A stretch of DNA of 64,000 nt, taken from positions 124,001 through 188,000 of the forward strand of contig JACKKP010000002.1 in the NCBI GenBank assembly GCA_024236375.1, written 5' to 3'. Made by a program: the position numbers and the translations under genes. Origin of the DNA: Rickettsiaceae bacterium (GTDB lineage Bacteria > Pseudomonadota > Alphaproteobacteria > Rickettsiales > Rickettsiaceae). Below the pieces are notes generated by a model. The model was not told where the DNA came from. It saw only the letters and a program-made list of their open reading frames with translations, and did no database searches. Shown here one piece after another: positions 26,944 through 36,087 of the stretch (position 1 is its first letter; each line of letters opens with the position of its first letter).

Positions 26944-27381
26944 ATGCATCATTTTGAAACTGATAAAGAGATACCTTATCCAATATATTTAGTAAAAAAA
27001 ATAATATTAGACATAGAAGATTACCCACTTTTTTTGCCTTGGTGCGAGCAAGCTACCATATTGAGTAGTAATAGAGACGAAATTATTGCTAAATTACGAA
27101 TTAACTTTAAAAATTTTCTAGAAGAATATATTTCTAAAGTGAAGGTCACAGAAAATGATCGTCATATTCTAATTAAAAGTGAGGCAATTTCTGGCCCTTT
27201 TCAAAAACTAACTAGTATTTGGACACTCAAACAAACTGATCAGGGCACAAAACTGCACTTTTCTATTGATTTTCAGTTAAAATCCAAGATACTAGACATT
27301 GTTGTGGGGATGGTATTCTATACCACTACACAAGAAATGGTTACAGCTTTTGAAAAGCGGGTACAAAAGTTACATATGTAA
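26944..27381 (+). CDS. COQ10/RatA-like START-domain protein
   Basis: A 145-residue single-domain protein of the polyketide cyclase/START fold. The N-terminal FETDKEIPYP, then YPLFLPWCEQATIL, and the C-terminal helix VVGMVFYTTTQEMVTAFEKR are typical of the bacterial homologues of mitochondrial COQ10, which bind ubiquinone. E. coli RatA, also in this family, was described as a ribosome-associating toxin, but no RatB partner is present. The position directly after lipA favours the respiratory-chain role. Family certain, function less so. Confidence 0.87.
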   Translation: MHHFETDKEIPYPIYLVKKIILDIEDYPLFLPWCEQATILSSNRDEIIAKLRINFKNFLEEYISKVKVTENDRHILIKSEAISGPFQKLTSIWTLKQTDQGTKLHFSIDFQLKSKILDIVVGMVFYTTTQEMVTAFEKRVQKLHM

Positions 27382-27485
27382 GATTTGTATTCACAAATTA
27401 TTTGAAGAAGATTGTTTTAGTTTAACAAAAAATTAGAATATAAATACGTTTAATTTTATTTTAATATTAATAATGGAGAATTACT

Positions 27486-27764
27486 ATGAATAAGGCTAGC
27501 TTTATTTCACTTATCGCTGATAAGTATAATTGTACAAAAACTGAGGCTGAAAGAACTATAGATATGTTCACAGGATCAGTAATTGAAGCTCTAAGCAAAG
27601 GCGAAGAAGTTTCATTAGTAGGATTCGGCAATTTTAGCGTCAGTAAGGTTGCATCAAAAACCGGTCGTAATCCTAGAACTGGTGAACCTATACAAATCCC
27701 AGCTTATAAACAACCAAAATTTAAAGTTGGTCAAAAGTTAAAAGATGCTTGTAATAACAGGTAA
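27486..27764 (+). CDS. hup: HU-type histone-like DNA-binding protein
   Basis: HU dimers bend and compact DNA. The 92-residue protein has the family signature GFGNFSV followed by GRNPRTGEPIQIPA in the DNA-binding arm, and a basic C-terminus. HU rather than IHF is favoured by the arm sequence and the length. GGAGA 6 nt before the ATG is a good ribosome binding site, and a TTGTTT/TAGAAT promoter-like pair with 16-nt spacing lies within the 104 bp upstream, so it probably has its own transcription start. An inverted repeat follows the gene. Confidence 0.93.
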   Translation: MNKASFISLIADKYNCTKTEAERTIDMFTGSVIEALSKGEEVSLVGFGNFSVSKVASKTGRNPRTGEPIQIPAYKQPKFKVGQKLKDACNNR

Positions 27765-27784
27765 TTCTTTTTTATATTTTCAGA

Positions 27785-27824
27785 ACTTCCCATTTATACA
27801 CTAGACAATTTTTAAATGGGAAGT
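27785..27824 (+). terminator. Terminator-like hairpin after the HU gene
   Basis: ACTTCCCATTTA (27785-27796) pairs perfectly with TAAATGGGAAGT (27813-27824), a 12-bp stem with a 16-nt loop, 21 bp after the stop codon. No T-run follows, so it may stabilise the 3' end rather than end transcription by itself. Confidence 0.5.
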
Positions 27825-28247
27825 AACTTCATTTCTGCAAAAATATTACAACATCTCTTAAATCATATCTTAATAATAGTTGACTCCAGTAAAAATAGAA
27901 ACATCCTATCATTATCTAATTTGTAATAATAATTATTAAAAATTCTTATATTTATCAACGAAGTTAAGGGTTAATTATTTTTTACTTAGGTTCAATTTAA
28001 AATCACTAAATGTATTTTTACTGCTCCTGAATAGTAAACTAATTATTCATAACTGAGATTTATTGTACCTTAATATCGTGCAAATTTAGCAAAAATTATA
28101 TATGTTTATCGAAAAATAGATCTATTAATTAATTTTTTAAAATAATTCTTTTATTTAAAATAACTTTATGTTATATATATATTCAATAAGTTAATCAAGT
28201 AACATATTAAATATTGCTATTTATTAAATTAATATTAAGAGGTACAA
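27825..28247. other. Intergenic region before the duplicated-domain gene
   Basis: About 420 bp of A/T-rich sequence. No gene or RNA is recognisable. It should contain the promoter of the next gene, whose ATG is preceded by AGAGGT. Confidence 0.45.
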
Positions 28248-29627
28248 ATGAAGAATAAATCAAAATATAATATCATATCTATTGCACCAGTTTCTTTAGT
28301 AGTACACAAAGGTGCTACTTTTACTGAAAAAGCGATACAAAGTTTTTATGAAAAGCGAGATTTAAAGGAATTTGCTTACAATTTAGAGTGTGCACGCAAA
28401 AATGGTGAAAACGTCAATGCAATATGCCGTCAAACTGGTGAAACTTTAAGCACAATATTACTTAAGTTTCCGGACTTCAGATTTATCAATAAAGCAGAAG
28501 AAATTTATTCTGACATTGATTGGTTCAATGCACACAATAATAAAGGTGAAACTGGCGAATCTATACAGCATTGTTTAAAAAATTCTACTGATGCTAGAGC
28601 AGAAAGATATAATAAGCATTTCAAGGAATTTTTTAATACAAAACTTCAAGCGTCTGAAGAAAAACCAACAATTTTAACAAAAACAGTTGAAACTAATAAG
28701 GATAGCATAGTTGCTAATAACAAAGAAGTTTCGACTACCCCAACTACTGGTAAAGAAATTGCTGCTCCTGAAGTAATTATTGATCCAGTAACTGAATATG
28801 AAAACAATGTAGTTGCTATTTATCGTATAAGAGCTGATCATGATAATTCTAACAAAGCTGGAAATGTTTTTTTAGCTGCAAGCGCAAAAAATTTACATCT
28901 TACATCAATTCCTATTGCACCAGTTTCTTTAGTAGTACACAAAAGTGCTACTTTTACTGAAAAAGCGATACAAAGTTTTTATGAAAAGCGAGATTTAAAG
29001 GAATTTGCTTACAATTTAGAGTGTGCACGCAAAAATGGTGAAAACGTCAATGCAATATGCCGTCAAACTGGTGAAACTTTAAGCACAATGTTACTTAAGT
29101 TTCCGGACTTCAGATTTATCAATAAAGCAGAAGAAATTTATTCTGACATTGATTGGTTCAATGCACACAATAATAAAGGTGAAACTGGCGAATCTATACA
29201 GCATTGTTTAAAAAATTCTACTGATGCTAGAGCAGAAAGATATAATAAGCATTTCAAGGAATTTTTTAATACAAAACTTCTAGAACAAATGCTTGCAAAA
29301 AAAACAGATAAAACCGAGCAAGATATAATAGTTGCTAGAAAAATTGCTGCAGATAAAATTACTGCAGATAAAAAAGTTCCGACTACTGATAAAGAAATTG
29401 CTACTACTAAAGTAATTATTAATCCAGTAACTGAAGAAGCTAAGGAAGTTGCTGCTAATGATGATAAAAAAGCTGAAAATGTTGTTCCAACTGCAACAGC
29501 CGAAAATATTCAATCAGTTACTACTGAAGTGATTACTAATTCAGTAAATGATCTCAATGAAACTGATTTATCAGGACAAGATGTATCGAATGATGGCTAT
29601 GAATTGTATAATACCTTTGCTTCTTAA
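28248..29627 (+). CDS. Unknown protein with near-identical internal domain duplication
   Basis: A 459-residue protein made of two copies of a ~122-residue domain joined by a Thr/Glu/Lys/Ala-rich linker, with a second such linker at the C-terminus. Each copy runs from IAPVSLVVHK to FKEFFNTKL. The copies differ at two residues only, Gly versus Ser near the start and Ile versus Met in the middle. The linkers are also related (TTGKEIAAPEVIIDPVTE and TTDKEIATTKVIINPVTE) but much more divergent. No signal peptide or membrane span is visible. I do not recognise the domain; it looks helical and charged and is not a clear ankyrin or TPR repeat. It is followed by a strong terminator and is likely monocistronic, perhaps an effector or surface-associated protein. 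Confidence 0.7.
   Translation: MKNKSKYNIISIAPVSLVVHKGATFTEKAIQSFYEKRDLKEFAYNLECARKNGENVNAICRQTGETLSTILLKFPDFRFINKAEEIYSDIDWFNAHNNKGETGESIQHCLKNSTDARAERYNKHFKEFFNTKLQASEEKPTILTKTVETNKDSIVANNKEVSTTPTTGKEIAAPEVIIDPVTEYENNVVAIYRIRADHDNSNKAGNVFLAASAKNLHLTSIPIAPVSLVVHKSATFTEKAIQSFYEKRDLKEFAYNLECARKNGENVNAICRQTGETLSTMLLKFPDFRFINKAEEIYSDIDWFNAHNNKGETGESIQHCLKNSTDARAERYNKHFKEFFNTKLLEQMLAKKTDKTEQDIIVARKIAADKITADKKVPTTDKEIATTKVIINPVTEEAKEVAANDDKKAENVVPTATAENIQSVTTEVITNSVNDLNETDLSGQDVSNDGYELYNTFAS
28281..28647 (+). repeat. Direct repeat copy 1 (367 bp, within a gene)
   Basis: This segment matches 28914-29280 with only two base differences that I can find, at 28311 (g versus a) and near 28459 (a versus g). 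Both change the amino acid. Offset is 633 bp. Confidence 0.9.
28914..29280 (+). repeat. Direct repeat copy 2 (367 bp, within a gene)
   Basis: Second copy of the repeat at 28281-28647, in the same reading frame. The identity stops abruptly at 29280, while the flanking linker DNA is only partly similar. Confidence 0.9.
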
Positions 29628-29724
29628 TTAGGTACACAATAATATACCAACAAAATACTTGCAGATTATTTGTGCCTTTTCGCTCCTAAATATCTAAAGG
29701 CCAATATAATTCTGCAAAGTACAG

Positions 29725-29760
29725 AGAGAGCTTTTCGTATTTTTATGAAGAGCTCTTTTT
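29725..29760 (+). terminator. Rho-independent terminator
   Basis: AGAGCTTTTC (29727-29736) pairs with GAAGAGCTCT (29747-29756) with one G-U wobble, the loop is 10 nt, and the stem runs directly into five T. It lies about 100 bp after the duplicated-domain gene. Confidence 0.75.
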
Positions 29761-29955
29761 ATCAAAATTTACTAGCGTTGAACTTCTCTGATCACTATTA
29801 TAATCATTCCATTTTTCTAATCACTCCATCACTTACGCACTAGTTGAGCCTCTTTAGAGAAATCTCTATAAAAAATCTATAATTTTCGTTTACTCACTGA
29901 AGTGAAAGCACTAAAATAAGTAAAAATATTACTTATCAATAATAAAATTACCCAC
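29761..29955. other. Intergenic leader of the tol operon
   Basis: Roughly 195 bp between the terminator and tolQ. It should hold the tol promoter. No clear -35/-10 pair stands out from the A/T-rich background. Confidence 0.4.
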
Positions 29956-30684
29956 ATGACTACTACAACAAATTTAACTCAAATCACTACTAATAACTTG
30001 GTTACTCCTCATATAGATAACTCTATCTTCTCTCTTATAATGTCTGCTGATTTTACAGGAAAATTAGTATTTATATTGCTATCTATTGCATCAATAGTAA
30101 GCTGGGCGATCATTATCAGCAAATATATTAGTTTATCTAATATACGTAATAAAATGGAAAAATTTGAAGAATTATTTTGGCATACTAAAGGTATTGGTGA
30201 ATTAACATATTTAGCTAAAACATATTCTGATAATCCTTTATCTCATATTTTTACCTCCACAATAAAAGAATGTCAAAATATGGGGGCAACTTCTGAGAAT
30301 ATGAAATCCAGCTGTAAAGATCGGGTAATTTGTGTAATGAATCTTATTAAAGAGCAAGAAATGCAAAATCTAGAAAGGAATTTGGATTGGTTAGCTACTA
30401 TTGGTTCTGCTTCACCTTTTATAGGACTTTTTGGTACTGTATGGGGAATTATGAGTAGTTTTCAAGCGATCGCTTATGCAAAAAATACTACACTTGCAGT
30501 AGTAGCACCAGGTATTGCAGAAGCCCTACTTGCAACCGCAATTGGTTTATTCGCGGCGATCCCAGCTACTATATTTTATAATTATTTCACTAATAAAATT
30601 ATGACGTTAGATAATTATATGCAATCTTTTAGTAGCAATTTATATCTTGTGATATCCAAAGCAATAGACAAAGAAGAAATTTAA
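29956..30684 (+). CDS. tolQ: TolQ proton-channel subunit (MotA/TolQ/ExbB family)
   Basis: TolQ forms, with TolR, the proton-driven motor of the Tol-Pal system that keeps the outer membrane invaginating at division. The 242-residue protein has the three-helix plan: one helix at about residues 32-52 and two after residue 145. The family core WLATIGSASPFIGLFGTVWGIM and the last-helix stretch GIAEALLATAIGLFAAIPA are clear. It starts a four-gene operon with tolR, a tolA-like gene and tolB, with gaps of 3-11 bp. ExbB is an alternative name, but tolB excludes that here. Confidence 0.95.
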   Translation: MTTTTNLTQITTNNLVTPHIDNSIFSLIMSADFTGKLVFILLSIASIVSWAIIISKYISLSNIRNKMEKFEELFWHTKGIGELTYLAKTYSDNPLSHIFTSTIKECQNMGATSENMKSSCKDRVICVMNLIKEQEMQNLERNLDWLATIGSASPFIGLFGTVWGIMSSFQAIAYAKNTTLAVVAPGIAEALLATAIGLFAAIPATIFYNYFTNKIMTLDNYMQSFSSNLYLVISKAIDKEEI

Positions 30685-30687
30685 ATT

Positions 30688-31104
30688 ATGCAACAATTAT
30701 ATTCAAAACGTTATAAAAAGAGACATTTGAAAAATGAAATCAATGTAACACCTATGGTTGATGTAATGTTGGTGTTATTAATTATATTTATGATTACTTC
30801 ACCAATGATTATAGCCGGGATCGAGGTGAATTTACCAAAAACGCAATCAGCAACAATTAAATCTTCTGCAAATCCTTTGGTTTTAAGTATTAATGCAAAA
30901 GGTGCTATTTATCTTTTTGAAACTCAAATTGCAAAAGAGTCGTTAATTCAAAAATTAGCCGAAATTACAAAAGATAATAAAGATGAGATTATTTACGTCA
31001 AAGGTGATAAATCTCTAGATTATGGTAGCATTATTAAATTGATTGCAAAAATCAAGACAGCAGGATTTACAAAAGTTTCATTGATATCAGAAATAGAAGA
31101 TTAG
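30688..31104 (+). CDS. tolR: TolR (ExbD/TolR family)
   Basis: A 138-residue protein with one N-terminal membrane helix and a periplasmic domain. The motif NVTPMVDVMLVLLIIFMIT contains the proton-carrying Asp of TolR/ExbD. It begins 3 bp after tolQ and ends 4 bp before the tolA-like gene. Confidence 0.95.
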   Translation: MQQLYSKRYKKRHLKNEINVTPMVDVMLVLLIIFMITSPMIIAGIEVNLPKTQSATIKSSANPLVLSINAKGAIYLFETQIAKESLIQKLAEITKDNKDEIIYVKGDKSLDYGSIIKLIAKIKTAGFTKVSLISEIED

Positions 31105-31108
31105 TTAG

Positions 31109-32005
31109 ATGACCGATGAGAAACTTTTCAAAAGAGCATTAATCATATCTTTGTTATTACATTGTATTATGATTATATCATTATGGCTTTCGCCTTTTTC
31201 TTTTTTCAATAAATTACCAAGTGACCAAAATAATATTAGCTTTGAAGTAGCTTTTGTATCAGATATTAATAATATCAAACCTCAAATTGCTACTACTAAA
31301 AAAGATGTAAAGCAGGAACAAGCACGTGAGATGAAAAAAACTGTAAAAAATAATAAAACTGCTGCACTTGCTCAAAACACTTTGAACTCTGAGACTATCA
31401 AACAACCAACCAAAAATACTCAGAAGACAGAAAATACATCGCAAAAAGCAGAAACTATTAAAATAGATAATAAAAAATTATCGACTACTCCACATAAAAA
31501 TACAACTAAAACAAAAAAAGTAACAACACCTTCTGCAAAAACAACTCCTACACTACATAATATTGATCCTTTAGACTCTATTTTAAAAAATTTAGAACAG
31601 TCAACTGGCAATAATGATTCTAAAAAAATTCATACAAATGCCACCAAAGGTAACGAAGATATGAAATTTTTTGATAGTGATAATTATAATGATAATATGA
31701 TTATCTCCGTCACTGAAAAAAATGTGATTAAAAACGCGATTCAGCGTAATTGGAATAAACCAACTTCACTACCTTTAAATAACGGTATTAAAGTATTATT
31801 CAAAATCGAATTTGAAAAAAATGGCATTATAAAAAATTCATCACATTTAAAAACAATTTGTAATCATAGTGATGATATTTGTAAAATAGCTATAGAAAGC
31901 GTACGCCGTGCTATAAATAGTACTAAAATAATAGAAGGTTTACCTCCAGAACGTTATGATTTATGGAAAGTAGTAGAATTGCATTTTGACCTTGAACTAA
32001 TTTAA
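31109..32005 (+). CDS. tolA: TolA-like envelope-spanning protein
   Basis: TolA links the inner-membrane motor to TolB and Pal. This 298-residue protein has one N-terminal membrane helix (residues ~9-30), a long Lys/Thr/Gln/Asn-rich middle (~55-185) that should extend through the periplasm, and a C-terminal globular domain of ~90 residues with RNWNKPTSLPLNNGIKVLFKIEF, the usual TolA/TonB-C pattern. Sequence conservation outside these features is low, as is normal for TolA, so the call leans on architecture and on its position between tolR and tolB. Confidence 0.85.
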   Translation: MTDEKLFKRALIISLLLHCIMIISLWLSPFSFFNKLPSDQNNISFEVAFVSDINNIKPQIATTKKDVKQEQAREMKKTVKNNKTAALAQNTLNSETIKQPTKNTQKTENTSQKAETIKIDNKKLSTTPHKNTTKTKKVTTPSAKTTPTLHNIDPLDSILKNLEQSTGNNDSKKIHTNATKGNEDMKFFDSDNYNDNMIISVTEKNVIKNAIQRNWNKPTSLPLNNGIKVLFKIEFEKNGIIKNSSHLKTICNHSDDICKIAIESVRRAINSTKIIEGLPPERYDLWKVVELHFDLELI

Positions 32006-32016
32006 TTTATATATTT

Positions 32017-33342
32017 ATGAATATTTTTTCTATAATTTTACTTTTATTAGTTAGCATTACAAACAGTTTTGCTGATAACATCATTGATATTAACCAAGGG
32101 AAAACTGATCCGTTACCAATTGCTATAAATAAATTTAAGCCAATACAAATTAGTAATTCTTTAGAAGAAAAAATTACTAACATAATTAAGGCAGATTTAA
32201 CACATTCTGGCATATTTCACCCTCTTCCGATCTCATCATTCATAGAGAATAAAATAGGTATTGACCATCGGCCAGTTTTTGCCTCATGGCAATATATTAA
32301 AGCGATGCTACTTTTAAATGGTGAAATAATCAAGTCTCCCAATAATGATGGTAAAGTAAAAATACGCTTCATTTTATGGGATACTATCTTAGAAAAACCT
32401 CTGTTACAGCAAGAATTAGAGTTTAATGAAGCTCAGTGGCGTATTGCAGCACACCAATTAGCGAATATTATTTATAAACAAATTACTGGACTACCTGGGT
32501 ATTTCAATAGCAAAATTACTTATGTTTCAGAAACTGGACTTTCTATAAAACGTAAAAAAAGAATTGCTATCATGGATTATGATGGACATAATCATCAATA
32601 TCTCACTGATGGGCGTGACTTAGTTCTTACACCTCGTTTTTCTCCAGATGGCAAAACTATTCTTTATCTTTCATATAAAAACAATATTCCAAGTATTTAT
32701 AAGTTAGATGTTAAATCCAAAAAAAGTACTTTACTCGGGAATTTTCCTGGGATGTCTTTTGCACCTCGTTTTTCTCCAGACGGCCAATATGCGTTAATGT
32801 CAATTGCAAAAAATGGCGCTACCCATATTTACGAAATGGATTTGAGCAGTAAACATATAAAACAATTAACTAGTGGGCAACATATTAATACTTCACCAAG
32901 CTATTCACCAGATGGCTCTAAAATTGTTTTTAACTCAGACCGTAATGGTGCACGTCAAATTTTTGTGATGAATAGAGATGGATCAGGTATAGAAGCTATT
33001 AGTTTTGGTGGAGGCGCATATGCAGAACCTTTATGGTCAAAGCAAAATTATATAGTATTTACTAAGATGAGTCGTTCAAATGGTTTCTCAATTGGTATTA
33101 TGAAACCAGAATTAATTGCAGGACAAAATAATGAGCGTTTAATCACTAATGGGTATTTAGTGGAAACACCAGCTTGGTCTGGCAATGGCCATATGATTAT
33201 TTTTGCAAGAGGTGATAAACCAATTAATAACAAACAACAAAAAGGTCTAACCCGTCTTTATATAATAGATTTTACAGGATATAATAGTAGGATAGTCCCA
33301 ACTCCTTATGATGCATCTGATCCTGATTGGTCGCAAACATAA
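32017..33342 (+). CDS. tolB: TolB periplasmic beta-propeller protein
   Basis: TolB is exported and contacts Pal and TolA. Residues ~1-19 form a signal peptide ending SFA. An N-terminal domain with a DLTHSGIFHPL motif is followed by repeated PD40 blades with RFSPDGK, RFSPDGQ and SYSPDGS motifs. Length of 441 aa is typical. It is the last gene of the operon; pal is not adjacent in this window. Confidence 0.96.
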   Translation: MNIFSIILLLLVSITNSFADNIIDINQGKTDPLPIAINKFKPIQISNSLEEKITNIIKADLTHSGIFHPLPISSFIENKIGIDHRPVFASWQYIKAMLLLNGEIIKSPNNDGKVKIRFILWDTILEKPLLQQELEFNEAQWRIAAHQLANIIYKQITGLPGYFNSKITYVSETGLSIKRKKRIAIMDYDGHNHQYLTDGRDLVLTPRFSPDGKTILYLSYKNNIPSIYKLDVKSKKSTLLGNFPGMSFAPRFSPDGQYALMSIAKNGATHIYEMDLSSKHIKQLTSGQHINTSPSYSPDGSKIVFNSDRNGARQIFVMNRDGSGIEAISFGGGAYAEPLWSKQNYIVFTKMSRSNGFSIGIMKPELIAGQNNERLITNGYLVETPAWSGNGHMIIFARGDKPINNKQQKGLTRLYIIDFTGYNSRIVPTPYDASDPDWSQT

Positions 33343-33360
33343 ACTATATATATTATTAAT

Positions 33361-33391
33361 TTAGGACATAAGATATAATCTTACGTCCTAA
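33361..33391. terminator. Hairpin between tolB and a convergent gene
   Basis: Arms of 14 nt, TTAGGACATAAGAT and ATCTTACGTCCTAA, pair with a single mismatch around a 3-nt loop. It lies between two convergent gene ends and may serve both. There is no strong T-run on either side. Confidence 0.5.
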
Positions 33392-33427
33392 ACTGAGAAG
33401 AAATAATGAAAATAATTTTTATAAGAA

Positions 33428-33847
33428 TTAATCAGCTGTAAACATTTCAACTAAATTACCGATGATTGGTATATCATCTATTTTGTCAACTATTTTGTCT
33501 AAAATACTTGTTTCTTCAATAGTAGTGGTTGCATTTGCTACTTCTATATTATCTACTGTATGATCTGCTGAGCATTTATTTGCATTAATTATATCGTGTA
33601 CCATCTCTTGTACTTTACCTATTGCATCTTCAGTAGACATTTTACCATTTTTTACATCAGCTATTAGAGCTTCTATCACTTGCTGTACTGTAGTCTCTAT
33701 TGTAGCTTCATTAGTAATATTTATATCTTCTGTATCATCTAATGCATTTTTTACAACTGTTAGCAATTTTGATAATAATGGTTTATCTTCAACTATTAAT
33801 GATAATTTATCTTCTAATTTATCAAATACTTTTTCGAATATACTCAT
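33428..33847 (-). CDS. Small acidic helical protein, unknown function
   Basis: A 139-residue protein with no recognised family. It is acidic (many Asp and Glu), strongly helical, and has amphipathic repeats such as FEKVFDKLEDKLSLIVED at the start and DKIVDKIDDIPIIGNLVEM at the end. These two ends look alike and may pair as a bundle. No signal or membrane segment. It converges on tolB and lies 170 bp from the end of hemW. The composition is consistent with a real gene, but nothing indicates its role. Confidence 0.55.
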   Translation of the reverse strand: MSIFEKVFDKLEDKLSLIVEDKPLLSKLLTVVKNALDDTEDINITNEATIETTVQQVIEALIADVKNGKMSTEDAIGKVQEMVHDIINANKCSADHTVDNIEVANATTTIEETSILDKIVDKIDDIPIIGNLVEMFTAD

Positions 33848-34013
33848 ATAATTTTACCTTATTTTATAATTGAACTCTGATAACAAGCGTTTTATTTTTG
33901 CTTGATATAGTTAAGTATGGCACAATAAAGTTAATAAATTATTAACAAAATAGTTTATTTTTACTTAAAATTGATTTAATCGTAAATAAGAATAATTTAC
34001 GAACAAAAATTTT

Positions 34014-35183
34014 TTAAGAAAAAATTTCATCTAATGCTAACTGAGCAATGATATAATTATGCAACATTAATCCTTTATCTGTAAGTTTCATTATATCATG
34101 ATTGAAAGTAACTAAGCCAAGTTCTTGATATTGATTTAATTTATGTTGATCTAATATTTCAGCAAATTTTTTGCCCGTTGTTGCATAAAAATTGTGTTGA
34201 TTCAAACCAGATATCAACCTAGTCCCCATCATTAAATGCTCCTTAATGATATCTTTCTGCAGTAAATTTTTCCTAGTTTGAATAGCATGACCATATTCTG
34301 TAATATTAGTTGCCCATTTTTGTGGAGCATTTATCATCATTATTGCTACAATTTTGTCCTCTATATGCAATCTACTATGAGCACCAGCACCTATTCCAAG
34401 ATATTCTTCATAATTCCAATAAGTTAAATTATGCACTGATTCTTCACCTGGGTAGGCATAATTAGAAATTTCATATCTATTATAACCATATTCAGATAAG
34501 TATTGATTAGTCCATTCATACATATCAGCCGATACATCTTCTGGAGGTAAGCTAAAAGCGTTTCTTTTATGTAAAGAATAAAATGGTGTACCTTTTTCGA
34601 TAGTTAATTGATAAAGTGAGATATGTTTGCCCACGAATTTCAATGCTTCTTTCATTTCATATTGCCAATCTTGTAATGTTTGATTTGGTAAAGCATATAT
34701 CAAATCAACTGAATAACGATCAAATATTTCTGCAGCACTAGTAACAACTTTTATAGCTTCACTGGCACTATGATTTCTTCCTAAAAATTTTAGATTTTCA
34801 TCTCTTATAGATTGAATTCCAATAGATACTCGATTAATACCAGCATTTTTAAAATTTTTAAATTTATCTGCTTCATAAGAAGTTGGATTTGTTTCAAGAG
34901 TAATCTCAGTATTAGAGTCAATTATACCGTAATGTGCTAAACTATCTAAAATTGACTGAACTAATTTAGGCGGCATTAAGGAGGGAGTGCCGCCTCCAAA
35001 AAAAATAGATTTGATATATTTACCTGTGATATTTGATTTAAAAAAATCAATTTCAGTGTTATATAAACTACACCATAAATCATAGTCAATATTTTGCAAA
35101 ATATGTGAATTAAAATCACAATAAGGACATAAAGAGAGGCAAAATGGCCAATGCACATATATTGAGATATAGTTTTTAACCAT
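34014..35183 (-). CDS. hemW: HemW, radical-SAM heme chaperone (HemN-like)
   Basis: A 389-residue radical-SAM protein related to coproporphyrinogen dehydrogenase but of the shorter HemW type, which binds heme and delivers it to respiratory enzymes. The [4Fe-4S] motif is Cys15-x3-Cys19-x2-Cys22 in PFCLSLCPYCDF. FFGGGTPSLMPP and NRVSIGIQSIRDENLKFLGR are conserved SAM-binding parts. The extra Cys of HemN just after the motif is replaced by Phe, the usual HemW difference. It overlaps the BON-domain gene by 8 nt, so the two are cotranslated. Confidence 0.93.
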   Translation of the reverse strand: MVKNYISIYVHWPFCLSLCPYCDFNSHILQNIDYDLWCSLYNTEIDFFKSNITGKYIKSIFFGGGTPSLMPPKLVQSILDSLAHYGIIDSNTEITLETNPTSYEADKFKNFKNAGINRVSIGIQSIRDENLKFLGRNHSASEAIKVVTSAAEIFDRYSVDLIYALPNQTLQDWQYEMKEALKFVGKHISLYQLTIEKGTPFYSLHKRNAFSLPPEDVSADMYEWTNQYLSEYGYNRYEISNYAYPGEESVHNLTYWNYEEYLGIGAGAHSRLHIEDKIVAIMMINAPQKWATNITEYGHAIQTRKNLLQKDIIKEHLMMGTRLISGLNQHNFYATTGKKFAEILDQHKLNQYQELGLVTFNHDIMKLTDKGLMLHNYIIAQLALDEIFS

Positions 35184-35757
35184 CGATTTTTTTTGGTTGC
35201 GTAGAGCATTTTAAAGAGTTTTTAATTCCTCGTGCATCTATAATATGAGATAAAGATTCTTCTATTATTTTGATATCTTGTTTTTTATAAACTGTACCTA
35301 GCAAATATATTACATTGTTTGTAGTCTCAACATGTACTTCATCAGTATCATCAATTTTACCAGTGAGTGCTAAATAACTAATCCTACCTTTAGCTTTTGC
35401 AGTAATATATGCATCAGTTAAAAATTCTTTACTTGCTTTGATTTTCAAATTATCCGTATTAACGTCCTGCACACCTTTAATTCTTGATATAATTTCTACT
35501 AACCTTCCCGCTTCTAATCGAGTATTTAGATCACCATAAACATATATTACTGGCTTTTTATATTCTAATTTAATGTTTTTATATGTTGAATGATTTTCTT
35601 TGTGAATAACTTCATATATATTTTCTATATTCACATTAGCAAAAGCACAGGAATAACTAAATAAAAATAAACAAAATGCTATAAATAATATGTGAAAATT
35701 CAAATCACTTATTTTATAATTTTTATGATTATTGAATGAAAGCATGTGATATGGCAT
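35176..35757 (-). CDS. BON-domain exported protein
   Basis: A 193-residue protein with a signal sequence (about residues 20-41, ending CAFA) and two BON-type regions with VYGDLNTRLEAGRLVEIISRIKGV and VIYLLGTVYKKQDIKIIEE cores. BON domains bind phospholipids or small hydrophobic ligands in the periplasm; E. coli OsmY and DolP are relatives that protect envelope integrity. The gene precedes hemW with an 8-nt overlap, an arrangement that does not itself explain a functional link. Met5 is an alternative start. Confidence 0.8.
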   Translation of the reverse strand: MPYHMLSFNNHKNYKISDLNFHILFIAFCLFLFSYSCAFANVNIENIYEVIHKENHSTYKNIKLEYKKPVIYVYGDLNTRLEAGRLVEIISRIKGVQDVNTDNLKIKASKEFLTDAYITAKAKGRISYLALTGKIDDTDEVHVETTNNVIYLLGTVYKKQDIKIIEESLSHIIDARGIKNSLKCSTQPKKIDG

Positions 35758-35830
35758 AAGAGATTATTAGTTTATAAAATTTCTACATGAGTATAGTAGA
35801 ATATTTCTTATGTCTTAGTCCAGAGAAATA

Positions 35831-35906
35831 TGGTGAGCCCGCCGGGACTCGAACCCGGGACACCCTGATTAAAAGTCAAGTGCTCTACCAACTGAGCTAC
35901 GGGCTC
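35831..35906 (-). tRNA. tRNA-Lys (TTT anticodon)
   Basis: A 76-nt cloverleaf on the minus strand with acceptor GAGCCCG pairing with CGGGCUC, D arm GCUC...GAGC, anticodon stem UUGA/UCAG-type around loop CUUUUAA (anticodon UUU), and T arm with GGUUCGAGUCC. CCA is encoded. Confidence 0.97.
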
Positions 35907-35919
35907 TTAACTAAAGGCT

Positions 35920-35949
35920 ATATTAATATTTTTGCCAAAGCGTTGTAAA
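35920..35949 (-). promoter_or_regulatory. Putative promoter of tRNA-Lys
   Basis: On the minus strand TTTACA is followed after 18 nt by TAATAT, which ends 14 nt before the tRNA. The match is moderate. Its position also argues against kdsB translation starting as far upstream as 35932. Confidence 0.35.
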
Positions 35950-36087
35950 AATATTACACTGCAAAGACTCACCATTGTCAAATTGTACAAAGGATATTGT
36001 GCGTTATTTGACTTGCAAATTTGCTCTTGTATATATGAACCAAAAATTATACTCTGTCAAGAGTTTTCCATAAAAAAAGGCAGAAAA

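Noticed and set aside
26944..27381. RatA toxin of a toxin-antitoxin pair
   Set aside because: No RatB partner is adjacent, and the lipA neighbourhood is typical for COQ10-like proteins.
28248..29627. Ankyrin-repeat protein
   Set aside because: The phrase NAHNNKGETG recalls an ankyrin turn, but the ~33-residue periodicity and TPLH-type consensus are absent.
35932..36087. 52-codon N-terminal extension of kdsB
   Set aside because: It overlaps the tRNA-Lys promoter region, has no family match, and KdsB length and the ribosome binding site fit the ATG at 36088.
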